The notes below the pieces were generated by a model, which had not been told where the DNA came from, searched no databases, and saw only the letters and a program-made list of their open reading frames with translations. The translations under genes were made by a program, and so were the position numbers. A DNA stretch of 44,970 nucleotides from Gemmatimonadota bacterium (lineage in GTDB: Bacteria; Gemmatimonadota; Gemmatimonadetes; Longimicrobiales; RSA9), in assembly GCA_017881445.1 (NCBI GenBank), contig JADGQX010000007.1, positions 1-44,970 of the forward strand, read 5' to 3'. Below are positions 18,182-25,320 of this stretch, in pieces. Every line of letters starts with the position of its first letter. Within the stretch, counting starts at the first letter, position 1.

Positions 18182-19503
18182 GCGACCACCTTGCTGCGCG
18201 CCTTCTTCAGCGCCGTCTTGCTCAGGGCGAACATCTGCGAGAGCGGGATCGCCGACGGACAGACGTACGAGCACGCCCCGCAGAGCATGCAGTCGGCCAG
18301 GTGCATCGACTCCATTTCCTCGTAGCGACCCGCCTGCGCGTGCAGGCCGAGCATGGACGGGTTCAAGAAGACCGGGCACGCTTCCAGGCAGCTCCCGCAG
18401 CGAATGCACGGCAGCGTCTCGAAGCGGGGCGTGTCCCTGCGCGTCAGCACGATCACGCCCGTCGTCCCCTTCGTCACCGGCACGTCCAGGTTCGGCTGCG
18501 CCGTGCCCATCATCGGGCCACCCAGCACCACCTCCGTCGCGTCCGCCGACACCCCGCCGCAGAACTCCAGGATGTCGCGCACCTTCGTGCCCACGGGGAT
18601 GATCAGGTTGGACGGGCGACGCACGCCGGGGCCGGAAACGGTGACGATCCGCTCCACCAACGGCAGCCCGGTCTCGAACACTTCGGCGATGGTGGCGATG
18701 GAGCCCACGTTCTGCACCACCACCCCCACGTTCATCGGCAGCTTCCCCGACGGCACCTCGCGACCCGTCACGGCGTGGATCAGCATCTTCTCCGCGCCCT
18801 GGGGATACTTGACCGTGAGCGGCAGGATGATGACGTCCAGGTCCGGCGGGAGAGTCGCGCGCAGCCGCTCGATGGCGTCCGGCTTGTTGCGCTCCACCCC
18901 GATCACCGCCCGCTTCACGCCCAGCGCCCTCATCATGATCCGCACGCCGAAGTGCACGCGCTCCGGGTACTCGACCATGGTGCGGTGGTCGGTGGTGAGG
19001 TAGGGCTCGCACTCGGCGCCGTTGACGATCAGCGACTCGAGATGGATGTCCTTGGGAGGCGCCAGCTTGACGTGCGTCGGGAAGGCCGCGCCGCCCAGCC
19101 CCACCACGCCCGCGTCCTGCACCGCCTTCACCACCTCCGGCGGCGTCAGGCCGTTCCAGTCCGGGACCATCCGGGGGCGGGGGATCTGCGGGTTGAACGG
19201 GTCGACCGCGATGCGGATCGCGTCGGAGAGCGTGCCATCGGGATGCGGCCACAGGCCGATCGCTTTGACGACGCCGGCAGCCGACGCATGCACGGGCGAC
19301 GAGACGAACCCGTCCGCTTCGGCGAGGACGTCGCCTCGCTGCACACGGTCGCCCACACGGACAACCGGACGCGCCGGCTTGCCCGCATGCTGCCGCAGCG
19401 GCAGCACCACCTCGGCCGCGTAAGGCATCCGGCGCAGCGGCACCGCGGCCGTCAGCGCCTTCGAATCCGGTGGATGCACACCGTGGCGAAACGTCGATCT
19501 CAT
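18178..19503 (-). CDS. rnfC: Rnf complex NADH-binding subunit RnfC (copy 1)
   Basis: A 441-residue peripheral subunit that exchanges electrons with NAD(H). It shows the N-terminal RnfC barrel sandwich domain (GVHPPDSKALT), the FMN/NADH region VVGLGGAAFPTHVKL and IVNGAECEPYLTTDHRTM, a SLBB-like domain, and two [4Fe-4S] motifs: C366/C369/C372/C376 and C405/C408/C411/C415. The Cys-poor C-terminal repeats of E. coli RsxC are absent. The start is taken as ATG 19503, with GGAG five bases upstream; the in-frame GTG just before it is too close to the SD. Cluster spacing is identical in rnfC2. Confidence 0.95.
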   Translation of the reverse strand: MRSTFRHGVHPPDSKALTAAVPLRRMPYAAEVVLPLRQHAGKPARPVVRVGDRVQRGDVLAEADGFVSSPVHASAAGVVKAIGLWPHPDGTLSDAIRIAVDPFNPQIPRPRMVPDWNGLTPPEVVKAVQDAGVVGLGGAAFPTHVKLAPPKDIHLESLIVNGAECEPYLTTDHRTMVEYPERVHFGVRIMMRALGVKRAVIGVERNKPDAIERLRATLPPDLDVIILPLTVKYPQGAEKMLIHAVTGREVPSGKLPMNVGVVVQNVGSIATIAEVFETGLPLVERIVTVSGPGVRRPSNLIIPVGTKVRDILEFCGGVSADATEVVLGGPMMGTAQPNLDVPVTKGTTGVIVLTRRDTPRFETLPCIRCGSCLEACPVFLNPSMLGLHAQAGRYEEMESMHLADCMLCGACSYVCPSAIPLSQMFALSKTALKKARSKVVA

Positions 19504-19518
19504 CACGTCTCCAGGCTT

Positions 19519-20386
19519 CTAGCCCCCAGAACGTTCCCGCGGGGACGAGCGGCCGCGCGGCAACGGGCGCGTCCCCGAACTGCGCCCCCTCCACCCAGGC
19601 GATCGCCCCCGTGGGGCACCGCTCGATCGCCTTCCGACTCTCCAGCTCGATCTTCTCGAAGTCGATTACCGCGAGACCCCGCTCCATCCGGACGAGCCCC
19701 GGCGCATCCGCCGCGCACCGGCCGCAGGCGTTGCACGCCACACTGCACACGTCCGTCGCCGCTTCACCCTCCAGCAGGTTGCGGCACTGCACCAGCAGGT
19801 GCGCGTCCAGCGGCAGGATCGTGAACAGCTCCAGCGGACAGGCGTCCACGCAGTCGCCGCAGGCAATGCACTTCTCCACCACCACCACGGGCAGGCCGGT
19901 CTCGCTCATCAAGATGGCGTCGAAGTCGCAGGCGACGGCGCAGTCCGCGTAGCCCAGGCACCCCCACGCGCACGCCTTGCCGCCTCCGCTCACCGCCACG
20001 GCCGCGGCGCAGCTTTGGACCCCGTAGTAGTCCGCACGCCGCGCCGCCACGTCCGACCCGCCCGCGCACAGCAGCCGCGCCACCTTCCGGTCCGCCTCGC
20101 CCGCGGCCACGCCCAGGTAGTCCGCCACGTCCTGCCGCTGGTCCTCCGTCATCACGTTGCAGCCCGCCGGCTGCGCCGCCCCACCGACCACCGCTTCCGC
20201 GAAATTGCGGCAGCCGGGAAAGCCGCACGCCCCGCAGTTGTTGTTGGGCAGCAGCCCCGCCACCCCGTCCACCCGCGGGTCCTCCCATACGCGCAGCTTG
20301 CTGTTCGCCAGCGCCACCAGCGTCCCGAACGTCAGGCCCAGACCGCCCAGGATCGCGACCGAGCCGAGGATCACCCCCGCAGTCAT
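19519..20386 (-). CDS. rnfB: Rnf complex iron-sulfur subunit RnfB (copy 1), stop codon out of frame
   Basis: Accepts electrons from ferredoxin. An N-terminal membrane helix (residues about 4-26) is followed by the [4Fe-4S] domain C51/C54/C59/C76 (CGACGFPGC) and two ferredoxin-type motifs (CIACGDCVDACP and CNACGRC with partner Cys). Homology ends near CPTGAIAWVEGAQF. The expected stop is missing: the frame runs on through all of rnfC1 in another phase and joins the rnfD1 frame. A TAG sits at 19,521-19,519, just past a run of five G (19,527-19,523). With four G the frame would end ...PAGTFWG-stop, 15 bp before rnfC1, giving about 288 residues, as in copy 2 (283). The end given here is that TAG, one base out of frame. 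ATG 20386 has a GGAGGGAGC SD. Gene callers could lose this gene. Confidence 0.85.
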
Positions 20387-20479
20387 GCTCCCTCCCCCGG
20401 ACATGGCCCCTGGCTACGACGCCTGCGCGCCTCATCCCGCCTGGCCGCGCCACGCCGTCTGCCGATGCAGAGAGCGGCC

Positions 20480-20499
20480 GGCGTGAGATCTCTCACGCC
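20480..20499. repeat. Perfect inverted repeat in the rnfB1 leader
   Basis: GGCGTGAGA, two bases, TCTCACGCC, about 95 bp before the rnfB1 start. It could be an operator or a leader hairpin of the rnf1 message. The rest of the interval 20,500-20,810 has no gene with coding support and no riboswitch that I can identify. Confidence 0.5.
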
Positions 20500-20814
20500 A
20501 GCCGCCCGCACGCTGCTCCGGACTCCCTCCGCAATCTTCACGGACTGGAGCCCCATTCCACTCCCCGCCACCGGGCCGCTTTCGCCGCAACCGGCGCGGT
20601 GGAGGACCTTTGGCACGAACTCGCCGTCCCCGCCGCAGTACTTCGGTGCGATCGGGTCCGCCTGGAGTCTCGCCATGAGATCACCCGCTTCGCCGGATCT
20701 GCTACGCGGCCCGTGGCCGCAACCGAAAGAGTCTTTGGAGTCTCAGTCTAGAGGGTCCGCACCCCCCCGGGCGTAGGGTGAAACATGATTTCCGGAGGGG
20801 ATTCCTCCCATCCC

Positions 20815-20863
20815 CAATCGCAGCCCCGCGTGGTGAATATGGAGGCCATATGCTGCGATTGTA
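20815..20863 (-). promoter_or_regulatory. Nested palindromes with a -10-like box upstream of the rnf1 operon
   Basis: CAATCGCAG (20,815-20,823) and its exact complement CTGCGATTG (20,853-20,861) flank a second palindrome ATATGG-AGG-CCATAT (20,838-20,852). On the minus strand TACAAT at 20,863-20,858 resembles a -10 box, in a local AT-rich patch directly after the terminator of the upstream operon. No good -35 is seen. This is the best candidate for the rnf1 promoter/operator, about 470 bp before rnfB1. Confidence 0.4.
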
Positions 20864-20880
20864 GATGCATTGAACACCAG

Positions 20881-20916
20881 AAAATGGCGCCCGCTTCCTG
20901 CGGGAAGCGGGTGCGC
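20881..20916 (-). terminator. Intrinsic terminator of the kor-nifJ-rnf2 operon
   Basis: On the minus strand CCCGCTTCC, four bases, GGAAGCGGG, extended by GCG/CGC pairs, then CATTTTCT. It lies 12 bp after the stop of the last gene of the operon, and separates it from the rnf1 operon. Confidence 0.75.
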
Positions 20917-20927
20917 GCCTGCCAGGC

Positions 20928-21155
20928 TCAGTTGCGGCTCGGCCCCGGGGGCAGCCCGCCGCGGTGGCGCTCGGCCGCCGCCTTCATTTCGGCGCTGGGG
21001 ACGTCGAAGAGCGGGCAGAGCTCGCCGGTGCACCTGGCGCCGTGGTCGAGGCAGACCGGGGCGCCGCCGGGAGCGTCGAGGGGGGCGCCGTCGTCGCCGA
21101 CCAGGACCTGGATCTCGCGATCGCAGGCGGAGCAGTAGTACTTGCGGGTCCGCAT
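20928..21155 (-). CDS. Small CxxC metal-binding protein (CLxxGxRCTGxxCPxF family), last gene of the operon
   Basis: A 75-residue soluble protein with Cys at 8, 11, 35, 42 and 47. The C8-SA-C11 knuckle plus C35/C42/C47 could bind zinc or a small iron-sulfur centre. The core CLDHGARCTGELCPLF is shared with the 125-residue protein at 37,067-37,444 (CLELGERCTGDMCPIF), and both begin MRT-[RK]-[KR]. I do not recognise the family. ATG 21155 begins one base after the apbE2 stop, with GGAG inside the apbE2 end as SD, so it is translated with the Rnf maturation genes. A role in cofactor maturation or regulation of the complex is inferred only from context. Confidence 0.78.
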   Translation of the reverse strand: MRTRKYYCSACDREIQVLVGDDGAPLDAPGGAPVCLDHGARCTGELCPLFDVPSAEMKAAAERHRGGLPPGPSRN

Positions 21156-21156
21156 G

Positions 21157-22161
21157 TCAGGTCTCCAGGTCCAGGAGCTTGGCGCTGGCGCACAGGCGGG
21201 CCAGCACGGGCGAGACATCGGCTCTGGCCAGGCCGTAAACGGTGCCGCATGCGACGTCCGCATGCATGCAGGTCGGGGCCGCGATGGTGAGGCTGTGGAC
21301 GGGCGTCAGGCGCGGGGCGCCGGTGACGGGGTCCATGATGTGGTGGTAGCGCCGGCCGTGGTACTCGAAGTACTGGATGTAATCGCCCGAGGTGGCGACG
21401 GCGCCGTCGCTCAGGGGGAAGGTGCGGGCGATGCGGCCGGGATTGCGCGGGTCCTGGATGCCGACCTCCCAGTCGTCGCCGCGCTCGGAGTGGCCCATGG
21501 CGTAGAGGTCGCCGCCGGCGTTGACGATGGCGTCCTTGAAGCCGCGGACGCGGATGGCGTCGATGGCGCGGTCGACGGCGTAGCCCTTGGCGATCCCGCC
21601 CAGGTCGAGATGGACGTCGCTCGAGTGGAAGTAGAGGATTGGCTTGCCGGCGCGGCGCTCGAGCTCGACGGCGCGGTACAGGCTGCGCCCGGCCAGGCGT
21701 TCGACCTCGTGCTGCGGCGGCGGCGTGGTGCGGTGCTTGACGTCCCAGAGCGCGCAGACCTTGCCGACGGCGGGGTCCCAGCGGCCGGCCACCCCTTCGG
21801 ACCAGCGCAGCGCCTCGGCTACCACGCGGGCGGTCTCGCCGCCGATCTCCACGGGACGGCCGTGCGCTTCCAGGTTGGCGCGGCCGATGTCCGAGAGACC
21901 GGTGAAGCGGCTCATCGTCCGGTTGACCGTGTACAGCTCCTCGAGGGCGGCGTCGATGGCCGCCTGGGCGCGGGCCTCGTCGGAGGAGACGATGCCGATC
22001 TCGGCGATGGTGCCCATGACCGGGACCGTGCGCCGGATCAGGCGGGGCCTGGCGAACAGGCCACGCGGCAGGACGCTGCCGACGACGAAGGCGCCGACGC
22101 CGAGGGTGATGAACCTGCGCCGGGTGGTGTTGAGCTCCCGGCCTTCCTCAGAGCTGTTCAT
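21157..22161 (-). CDS. apbE: FAD:protein FMN transferase ApbE (rnf2 operon)
   Basis: A 334-residue flavin transferase, paralogue of the copy at 14,209. The Tat-type signal TTRRRFITLGVGAFVVGSVL is followed by PVMGTIAEIGIV, TMSRFTGLSDIG, HLDLGGIAKGYAVDRAID, VNAGGDLYAMGHSERGD and HHIMDPVTGAPR. The expected substrates are Thr203 of RnfG2 and Thr190 of RnfD2. It overlaps the end of the 54-codon NqrM-like gene by 14 bases. Having a second apbE beside each Rnf suggests that each complex is matured by its own transferase, though one could serve both. Confidence 0.92.
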   Translation of the reverse strand: MNSSEEGRELNTTRRRFITLGVGAFVVGSVLPRGLFARPRLIRRTVPVMGTIAEIGIVSSDEARAQAAIDAALEELYTVNRTMSRFTGLSDIGRANLEAHGRPVEIGGETARVVAEALRWSEGVAGRWDPAVGKVCALWDVKHRTTPPPQHEVERLAGRSLYRAVELERRAGKPILYFHSSDVHLDLGGIAKGYAVDRAIDAIRVRGFKDAIVNAGGDLYAMGHSERGDDWEVGIQDPRNPGRIARTFPLSDGAVATSGDYIQYFEYHGRRYHHIMDPVTGAPRLTPVHSLTIAAPTCMHADVACGTVYGLARADVSPVLARLCASAKLLDLET

Positions 22162-22312
22162 GGTGCGACTCCGTCAGGCTGCAGTTTCCATCCTTGGGAC
22201 ATGCGCCGCAGTTGCCGGTCCCCGAGCAACCGCCCGACCTGGGGCGGACGAAGAGGACGAAGCCGACGATCAGGGCGATGCAGAGCCCGATGCCGAAGAG
22301 GGTGTGGATCAT
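22148..22312 (-). CDS. 54-residue NqrM-like single-pass Cys-rich membrane protein
   Basis: Its ATG overlaps the rnfA2 stop (ATGA), and its TGA lies inside the start of apbE2, so it is clearly part of the operon. One membrane helix (residues about 4-22, LFGIGLCIALIVGFVLFV) is followed by Arg and then a Cys cluster GGCSGTGNCGACPKDGNC (C29, C35, C38, C44). Layout and size resemble NqrM, which is needed to mature Na+-NQR by supplying iron for the Cys-ligated centre in NqrD/NqrE. RnfE and RnfA are the homologues of those two subunits, and rnfE2-rnfA2 lie directly upstream. The Cys spacing differs from classical NqrM and also recalls FeoB-associated Cys-rich proteins. The rnf1 operon has no counterpart. 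Confidence 0.75.
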   Translation of the reverse strand: MIHTLFGIGLCIALIVGFVLFVRPRSGGCSGTGNCGACPKDGNCSLTESHHEQL

Positions 22313-22887
22313 GAGCTGAAGAGCCCTCCGAAGCCCATGAAGGCCAGCGAGATACAGCCGGCGATGATCAGGACGATGCCCATGCTGCGGGCGAAGATGG
22401 GCGAGTCGGACAGCTCGACGCGCTCGCGGATGGAGCCCATGAGCGTCAGCGCCAGCGTGAGGCCGAGCCCCGCGCCCAGCGCGAAGGCCACGCCCTGGAT
22501 GAAGTTGTAGCCGCGGTTCGTCTGGAAGAGTGCGAGCCCCAGGATGGCGCAGTTGGTGGTGATCAGCGGGAGGTAGATCCCGAGCTCCCGGAAGAGCGTG
22601 GGGCTGACCTTCTTGACGAACATCTCGACGATCTGCACCAGCGCCGCGATCACCACGATGAAGGCGATGATGCGCAGGTAGGGCGCGTAGCCGAGGACGA
22701 AGCGGTTGAGGAACCAGGCCGCGACGGAGGTAAGCACCAGGACGAAGGTGTCGGCGGCGCCCATGCGCAGCGCCGTGGACACCTTGCCCGTGACGCCCAG
22801 GAAGGAGCAGAGTCCCAGGAAGAGCGTCAGGGTGAAGTTGTTCACCAGGGCCGCCGAGACGAGAATCCAGCTCAGGTCCTTGAGCAT
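22309..22887 (-). CDS. rnfA: Rnf complex subunit RnfA (copy 2)
   Basis: 192 residues, six hydrophobic segments. Cluster-ligand candidates are Cys27 (LFLGLCSFLG) and Cys113 (ITTNCAIL). VNNFTLTLFLGL, RMGAADTFVLVL and SPTLFRELGIYLPL are nearly the same as in copy 1. The start shares one base with the rnfE2 stop (TGATG). Its stop overlaps the start of the NqrM-like gene, which links maturation factor and subunit by translational coupling. Confidence 0.95.
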   Translation of the reverse strand: MLKDLSWILVSAALVNNFTLTLFLGLCSFLGVTGKVSTALRMGAADTFVLVLTSVAAWFLNRFVLGYAPYLRIIAFIVVIAALVQIVEMFVKKVSPTLFRELGIYLPLITTNCAILGLALFQTNRGYNFIQGVAFALGAGLGLTLALTLMGSIRERVELSDSPIFARSMGIVLIIAGCISLAFMGFGGLFSS

Positions 22888-23546
22888 CAGGCGGCCACCT
22901 TTCGGCGGGTGACCACGACGGGCCACAGGCGGACGCGGCGGTGCCCCTTCTTGCGGGCCTTCAGGTAGCTCAGGAAGAGCAGCCAGAAGCCGAGGGCCAG
23001 GAAGCCTCCGGGCGGCAGCATGAAGATGAGCATGGGCTGGAAGTGGGGCCCGAACAGGTGGATGCCGGCGAAGGTGCCGTTGCCCAGGATCTCGCGCACC
23101 GCGGAGACGCACGATAGGCCGAGGGTGAAGCCGATCCCGGTACCGAGCGAATCGAGCACGGAGCGGCCGACGGGCCGCTTCTGGGCGAATGCCTCCATGC
23201 GCCCGAGCAGCACGCAGTTGGCCACGATGAGCGCGATGAAGGCGCCCAATGCCTTGTAGATCGTCGGCGCCAGCGCAGCCACGAACATGTCGGCCAGCGA
23301 GGTGAACGCCGCGATCACCAGGATCGAAGTCGTGATACGGACCTCGTTCGGCACCGATTTCCGGAAGAGCGAGACGAAGAAGGCGGAGCCGACCAGCACG
23401 AACGTGGTGGTGACGCCCATGGAGAAGCCGTTGATGACCGTGTTGGTGACGGCCATGGTGGGGCACATCCCGAGCATCTGGACGAAGGTCGGGTTGTTCC
23501 GCCAGATCGGGTCGACGAAGTCTTCGATCGCGCGCGTGGCCGTCAC
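22887..23546 (-). CDS. rnfE: Rnf complex subunit RnfE (copy 2)
   Basis: 219 residues from a GTG start that overlaps the rnfG2 stop (GTGA), with GGGAGGTGC upstream. The family N-terminus is DPIWRNNPTFVQMLGMCPTM with Cys28; the second Cys is Cys111 (LIVANCVLL). VPNEVRITTSILVIAA and FMLPPGGFLALGFW are typical. The longer frame reaching back to 24,140 reads through rnfG2 in another phase and is not coding. The C-terminus is strongly basic (KARKKGHRRVRLW). Confidence 0.95.
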   Translation of the reverse strand: MTATRAIEDFVDPIWRNNPTFVQMLGMCPTMAVTNTVINGFSMGVTTTFVLVGSAFFVSLFRKSVPNEVRITTSILVIAAFTSLADMFVAALAPTIYKALGAFIALIVANCVLLGRMEAFAQKRPVGRSVLDSLGTGIGFTLGLSCVSAVREILGNGTFAGIHLFGPHFQPMLIFMLPPGGFLALGFWLLFLSYLKARKKGHRRVRLWPVVVTRRKVAA

Positions 23547-24250
23547 CGCGCACCTCCCTGCTGCTGCGTGTAATTCTGGAGCGCGGGGGCCAGCGCCTGG
23601 ACCCGCTTGTTGATGATGGCGATGACCGCCCGCGAGGAGATGGTCGCGCCGGTGATCATGTCCACGGCGTGGGCATTGCCCTGGCCGCGGCCGGCTTTGA
23701 CCCCCTCGATCGGTGTCCTGGGACCCGCGAACTCCTGCACGAAGGCAAGGTCCTTCTCGATCCTGTCGCCGATGCCCGGCGTCTCGCGCTGGTCCACCAG
23801 CTTCATGCCGATGAGCTGCTCCGTGGCCGGGTCGTAGCCGAAAATCAGCTTCAGGTTGTCCTGGAACCCCGGCCCGCTCGCCGGAATGGCGAAGCCGATC
23901 GCCTTGCCCGACTGGTCGTAGCCGACGAAGACCCGGTCGAGCTTGGCCGGATCCGCGCCGGCCGGCGCCGTGGCCGTCAGCGTGCCACCGCTCACGTAGA
24001 GGGGCGTGAAGTGGTCGGGGCCGCGGAGCACCTCGCGCACGGCCGCCTCGGTGAGCATGGCCTGGTGCGCGTCGATGCGCGGCTGCGTCCACTCGAAGGC
24101 CAGCGCGAGCGCGAGCCCGCAGGCCGCGCCGAAGGAGCAAAGGATGAGGATCAGCCTGGAGGGCCGGACATCGGGAGGCGGAGGCGCGTCGGCCGCCATC
24201 TCCGTACTGAGCGAGGCCGATTTCGGGGCGTGGCCGCCGGACACGCTCAT
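23543..24250 (-). CDS. rnfG: Rnf complex flavoprotein subunit RnfG (copy 2)
   Basis: 235 residues: a Ser/Pro-rich N-terminus, a membrane anchor at about 32-52, and the FMN-binding domain. The ApbE motif D197-MITGAT-IS is intact, with Thr203 the predicted FMN site. GFQDNLKLIFGYDPATEQ and ETPGIGDRIEKD match copy 1. ATG 24250 has AGGAGGTGG upstream and overlaps the rnfD2 stop by four bases. Confidence 0.95.
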   Translation of the reverse strand: MSVSGGHAPKSASLSTEMAADAPPPPDVRPSRLILILCSFGAACGLALALAFEWTQPRIDAHQAMLTEAAVREVLRGPDHFTPLYVSGGTLTATAPAGADPAKLDRVFVGYDQSGKAIGFAIPASGPGFQDNLKLIFGYDPATEQLIGMKLVDQRETPGIGDRIEKDLAFVQEFAGPRTPIEGVKAGRGQGNAHAVDMITGATISSRAVIAIINKRVQALAPALQNYTQQQGGAR

Positions 24251-25320
24251 GGCGCCACCTCCTGCCGCCGGCCGCGAGCCGCCGTGCCGAAGACGCGCGG
24301 CTGCGTGGCGCGGTTGATGAACGGCACCATGCAGTTGCCCAGCAGGATCGCGTACATCACGCCCTCGGGCAGGCCGCCCCAGAAGCGGATCAGCACGACC
24401 AGCGCGCCGATGCCGGCGCCGAAGATCCAGCGCCCGGGGTTGGTGACCGGCGCGGTGACCGGGTCGGTGGCCATGTAGAAGGCGCCCAGCATGATGCCAC
24501 CGGAAAAGACCGTGAAGAGCGCACCCGGGTAGCGCGCCGGGACCGCGCCGTGGGCCAGGGCGGCGAACAGCGCCGCGGCGCCCAGCATGGCTGCAGGAAT
24601 GCGCCAGTTCACGTAGCCCTTCCAGATGAGGAACAGCCCGCAGGCGAGGATGACCAGCCCCGCGGTCTCCCCCAGCGAGCCGCCGGTGCTGCCCAGCATG
24701 AGGTTCAGCAGGGGCGTGCCCGCGTGGTCGAACTTCATGAGCCCGAGCGGCGTGGCGCTGGTGATGGCGTCCACCTTCGGCACCTGCATGAAGGGCCACG
24801 CCAGGGTGCTGCGGTGGATCGTCCAGAAATGGCCGCCGGGCGCGGTGAAGCTGGTGATGGCCGTGGGCATGGAGCCCTGCAGGAAGGCGCGGCCGAGCAG
24901 CGCCGGGTTGAACGGGTTCTGGCCCAGACCGCCGAAGAGCGTCTTGCCGATGGCAATGCCGAAGGCGCCGCCCAGCGCCGCCATCCAGAGCGGGAACGCG
25001 GGCGGCAGGCACAGCCCCAGCAGGATGCCCGTGATCACGGCCGAGCCATCGCGCAGGGCGCCGGGCTTGCCGAACGCCTTCTCCACTGCGATGCAGCCCA
25101 TCGTGGCGGCCACGACGACGAGCAGCGCACTGATGCCGAAGAAATAGGCGGACGCGGCCACGATCGGGACCATGGAGGCGATCACGGTCCACATGATCGT
25201 CGTGGTCGTTTCCCGCGACTTGATGTGCGGAGCCGCCGCGATCACCAGGCGATCTTCCGCCTCGGCCTCGGTGGTGTCGCCCGCATCCTCGGGCAGGGGG
25301 CGGTCGAAGATCGTGCTCAT
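24247..25320 (-). CDS. rnfD: Rnf complex flavoprotein subunit RnfD (copy 2)
   Basis: 357 residues, about 17 longer than copy 1 because of an acidic N-terminal extension (PEDAGDTTEAEAEDR). The family core starts at APHIKSRETTTTIMW. DGSAVITGILLGLCLP, GGLGQNPFNPALLGRAFLQ and FWGGLPEGVMYAILLGN are conserved. The FMN site is AITSATPLG with Thr190. It overlaps rnfC2 and rnfG2 by four bases at each end. Confidence 0.95.
   Translation of the reverse strand: MSTIFDRPLPEDAGDTTEAEAEDRLVIAAAPHIKSRETTTTIMWTVIASMVPIVAASAYFFGISALLVVVAATMGCIAVEKAFGKPGALRDGSAVITGILLGLCLPPAFPLWMAALGGAFGIAIGKTLFGGLGQNPFNPALLGRAFLQGSMPTAITSFTAPGGHFWTIHRSTLAWPFMQVPKVDAITSATPLGLMKFDHAGTPLLNLMLGSTGGSLGETAGLVILACGLFLIWKGYVNWRIPAAMLGAAALFAALAHGAVPARYPGALFTVFSGGIMLGAFYMATDPVTAPVTNPGRWIFGAGIGALVVLIRFWGGLPEGVMYAILLGNCMVPFINRATQPRVFGTAARGRRQEVAP

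Noticed and set aside
20383-20676. 97-codon minus-strand frame before rnfB1
   Set aside because: No SD, no recognised motif, and it runs into the rnfB1 SD; treated as leader.
20500-20760. Riboswitch in the rnf1 leader
   Set aside because: Searched by eye for cobalamin, TPP, SAM and glycine consensus elements; none was found.
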